From assembly GCA_020635435.1 (NCBI GenBank), contig JACJZU010000004.1:372001-436000 (forward strand): a stretch of 64,000 bases of DNA, in the 5' to 3' direction. Source of the DNA: Flavobacteriales bacterium (GTDB taxonomy: Bacteria; Bacteroidota; Bacteroidia; NS11-12g; UBA9320). The number at the start of each line of letters is the position of its first letter. Positions within the stretch are counted from its first letter, which is position 1. Both the position numbers and the translations under genes were made by a program. Below, in pieces: positions 62,117 through 64,000 of this stretch. Below the pieces are notes generated by a model. The model worked only from the letters and a program-made list of their open reading frames with translations, did not search any database and was not told the origin of the DNA.

Positions 62117-62898
62117 GTAGTATGATTATAGAATTGAGATAATACTCCCTGACGGTCTAACTCAATTATTTGTTCATAGTCTTCATTAGTGTCGAATTCT
62201 AGCCAACCTTTCTCGGTCCATATTGGCTTAACGAGGTGGAGATTGTTGATAATTGCTTGTAAGAAATCGGTCATGTAGACGTTTTCAAAAGCACGATTGT
62301 TTAGCCAAGTTTTCCCGCTATAGTTTGCTTTGCCGTCAAAATAAGTTTTTTTGAATATATCAGATCCAATTGGGGATAACCTGATTATACCTACATACCG
62401 GCCATCTATTTCTTTCACAGGTGGGGCCTCTTGACCAATTTCAGTAATATTATTTTCCGAATTTATTCGAAGACTCTCTGTGTCAAAATCTATTCTTCCA
62501 TACCGCTTATGCCAGTAGTCCTGCCATGAGGAATCTACTACAACTCCAATGTCTGCTATAGATTGAATTGTCTTCCGTAGAACATTATCTTCGAAAAGAA
62601 TATCAGCATAAGATATGATTACGTCGCCATTTATTTGCTCTGAAGCGCAAAATAAGCTTTCCACCATATTTGTGCTTGCGTACATAGGGTTGAAATATTT
62701 CCTAGTCCCTGGAATGTCGATTTTTTCGGCATGAAATCCGGAGATTATGGATATGTCTTGGACTCCATTTCTTCGATATGTGTCAACTTGATGCTGAAGT
62801 ATAGGCTTCCCAAATACCTCTAACATTCCCTTCGGTAGCTCTTGAGTATATTTCTTCAGGCGAGTTCCTGAACCTGCTGCTAATATAATTGCCTTCAT
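62113..62898 (-). CDS. Nucleotidyltransferase resembling Cj1416 (CTP:phosphoglutamine cytidylyltransferase)
   Basis: The 261-residue protein has the nucleotidyltransferase signature LAAGSGTRLKKYTQELPK at the N-terminus. It then shows features like C. jejuni Cj1416: YASTNMVESLFCASEQI, DVIISYADILFEDNV, VVVDSSWQDYWHKRYG and AFENVYMTDFLQAIINN. Cj1416 joins CMP to L-glutamine phosphate on the way to CDP-amidate. LicC choline-phosphate cytidylyltransferases have the same fold and are the main alternative; the TNMV and SYADI blocks favour Cj1416. It overlaps the formyltransferase-like gene by four bases; nine bases separate it from the upstream unknown gene. Confidence 0.8.
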   Translation of the reverse strand: MKAIILAAGSGTRLKKYTQELPKGMLEVFGKPILQHQVDTYRRNGVQDISIISGFHAEKIDIPGTRKYFNPMYASTNMVESLFCASEQINGDVIISYADILFEDNVLRKTIQSIADIGVVVDSSWQDYWHKRYGRIDFDTESLRINSENNITEIGQEAPPVKEIDGRYVGIIRLSPIGSDIFKKTYFDGKANYSGKTWLNNRAFENVYMTDFLQAIINNLHLVKPIWTEKGWLEFDTNEDYEQIIELDRQGVLSQFYNHTT

Positions 62899-62907
62899 TA
62901 GTTGAGT

Positions 62908-63492
62908 TTATTGGGAAGTATTCACCAGTTTTAACAAGAGTTCCTCTGTAAATTCTAATTCCTTAATGAGAATCCATCTAAAATAGTCCTGGTGAGAATC
63001 TTCTATTTTGTTGAAAATGCTGCACAAGATGTCATTGAGCTTTAGTAAGGAGTTAAGATATTGAAGCTTGCTTGTTTTTTCATAGCACAGTATGAGTACA
63101 ATTCCAAATTTTAAGTAATTAATATTTTGATGATATTTATTTTTGTCAATCGGACGGAAATTTTCGTCGTAATTTTCGAAAATTTTTCGCACCACTTCAA
63201 ATCTCTTTAGAAGCAGGTTGATTTGATTGAAATCAGTTTTGTCATCAATTAGATTATCTATCCACGAATCTAAAATGTCTTCGGTTTCCGTGTTTGATTT
63301 TGCGGATTTGTCCGATGATGTTTTGAGTGATGATATTACAAAATGTTTTCCGGTCCTGATTTGTGCAAGATAATGACGCCGTGTGGTTTTATAAGTCTCT
63401 ATGAATTGAATTCCCTGAAATTGGGAATATGAATAATTAATTTTATCAGTTAACGCGTTACTTGTTATGTAAAAATAGTCTGTTGATGGCAT
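62908..63492 (-). CDS. Uncharacterised protein of a predicted phosphoramidate locus
   Basis: The 194-residue protein is soluble, helix-rich and Asn/Lys/Ile-rich like its AT-rich surroundings. No nucleotide-binding loop, cysteine motif, membrane segment or signal is visible. It contains an N-terminal YFYITSNALTDKINYSYSQF part with a beta-like pattern and a long helical C-terminal half (residues about 85-194). It lies between the amidotransferase and the nucleotidyltransferase on the same strand with small gaps, so it is part of the same operon. I do not recognise it. Confidence 0.6.
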   Translation of the reverse strand: MPSTDYFYITSNALTDKINYSYSQFQGIQFIETYKTTRRHYLAQIRTGKHFVISSLKTSSDKSAKSNTETEDILDSWIDNLIDDKTDFNQINLLLKRFEVVRKIFENYDENFRPIDKNKYHQNINYLKFGIVLILCYEKTSKLQYLNSLLKLNDILCSIFNKIEDSHQDYFRWILIKELEFTEELLLKLVNTSQ

Positions 63493-63521
63493 AGGATAAA
63501 TACCCTTTATAGGCGGTTTAG

Positions 63522-64000
63522 CTAAAGTATTCTAAATAGTTTGTGAATTAGTTCTGCAGTCCAGGTTTGATAAGGGTGGGTTCTTTCAGGGTGCCACATT
63601 ATGCCTAATAAATTGTCACCTTGGACAGCTTCTATTGTGTAATCTTCAAGACAATGTGCAATTGCCGACAGTTTGGAGGGTATGGTTTCTGGCAACAGCT
63701 TGTTATTGTGGTAAGAATTGACAATTCTGATTTCGTCAAGTAAGTTGATCTTATGTTGTTTTGCGACGTGGATTTGAGCGAATTCCAGCGATTGTTTTTC
63801 AACTGTTCCTCCAAGATAATTGTAAATAAGTTGTAGGCCTCTACATATTCCAAGTACGGGGAGGCTATTTTTAATGGCGTATTTCAATATTGTTGTTTCA
63901 GTTATGTCTCGAATTGGGTAGTCACCGAGGTTGTCTCCTCCCGTAAGTATGAATGAATTTATTCCCCATTTTTGGATAAACGCTACAGCGTCTGACCCCA
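63522..64000 (-). CDS. Class I glutamine amidotransferase (peptidase C26), resembling Cj1417, partial
   Basis: The gene runs off the right edge; about 159 codons are visible. The nucleophile elbow VLGICRGLQLIYNYLGG carries the catalytic Cys, ILTGGDNLGDYP is the oxyanion region, NSYHNN a conserved loop, and GIMWHPERTHPYQ supplies the catalytic His-x-Glu. It belongs to the gamma-glutamyl-GABA hydrolase group. C. jejuni Cj1417 of this group hydrolyses gamma-glutamyl-CDP-amidate to CDP-amidate and glutamate. The neighbouring Cj1416-like gene supports that role; PuuD-type hydrolysis is the alternative. Confidence 0.8.
   Translation of the reverse strand, partial: GSDAVAFIQKWGINSFILTGGDNLGDYPIRDITETTILKYAIKNSLPVLGICRGLQLIYNYLGGTVEKQSLEFAQIHVAKQHKINLLDEIRIVNSYHNNKLLPETIPSKLSAIAHCLEDYTIEAVQGDNLLGIMWHPERTHPYQTWTAELIHKLFRIL

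Overview
The window is from a member of the Bacteroidota, most likely Flavobacteriales-like. Four genes end in a type IX secretion (T9SS) C-terminal sorting domain. There is a SusC/TonB-type barrel protein, a FloA/NfeD pair, a PorP-era style putative porin, and several promoters with the Bacteroidota-specific -7 element TAnnTTTG. Recognisable Shine-Dalgarno sites are largely absent. No tRNA, rRNA, insertion sequence or CRISPR array was found.

Bases 1-36,000 are an ordinary chromosomal backbone of about 50% GC. They hold a biotin carboxylase tail, divergent fructose-bisphosphatase and aspartate kinase sharing overlapping promoters, a MORN-repeat protein, a ferredoxin-iscX-kdsC operon, an FAD oxidoreductase coupled to an LTA-synthase-like sulfatase, and a 7TM adenylate cyclase. 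These are followed by a T9SS-exported FN3 protein, a porin, a double-OmpA protein, ilvE, a PcrA/UvrD helicase, rfbC, a chromate transporter, gcvP, nfeD-floA, a TonB-type receptor, a bestrophin, and a metal-binding lipoprotein.

Bases 36,200-45,300 are unusual. A BNR-repeat protein has an intact N-terminal half and about ten single-base frameshifts in its last 1.4 kb. Next come an exported PhoX-like phosphatase and a di-haem peroxidase. A 1.9-kb stretch without a protein gene then follows. It carries a candidate structured RNA of about 370 nt with its own promoter and intrinsic terminator, and two tandem arrays in opposite orientation (31-bp and 37-bp periods) of a 'cgcagaggcgcagaggcgc' type repeat.

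Bases 45,300-56,200 carry a secreted M4 metallopeptidase and the classic pbpC plus alpha-2-macroglobulin pair on the minus strand.

From about 56,300 to the end the DNA becomes clearly AT-rich and holds a surface-glycan island: a TylF-type methyltransferase, a second methyltransferase, a GT4, two GT2s, a formyltransferase-like protein, a nucleotidyltransferase, an unknown protein and a truncated class I glutamine amidotransferase. The nucleotidyltransferase and amidotransferase resemble Campylobacter jejuni Cj1416 and Cj1417, which make the activated phosphoramidate (CDP-amidate) used to decorate capsule. Finding that pair beside a formyltransferase and an unknown protein in a Bacteroidota glycan locus is the strongest lead in this window.
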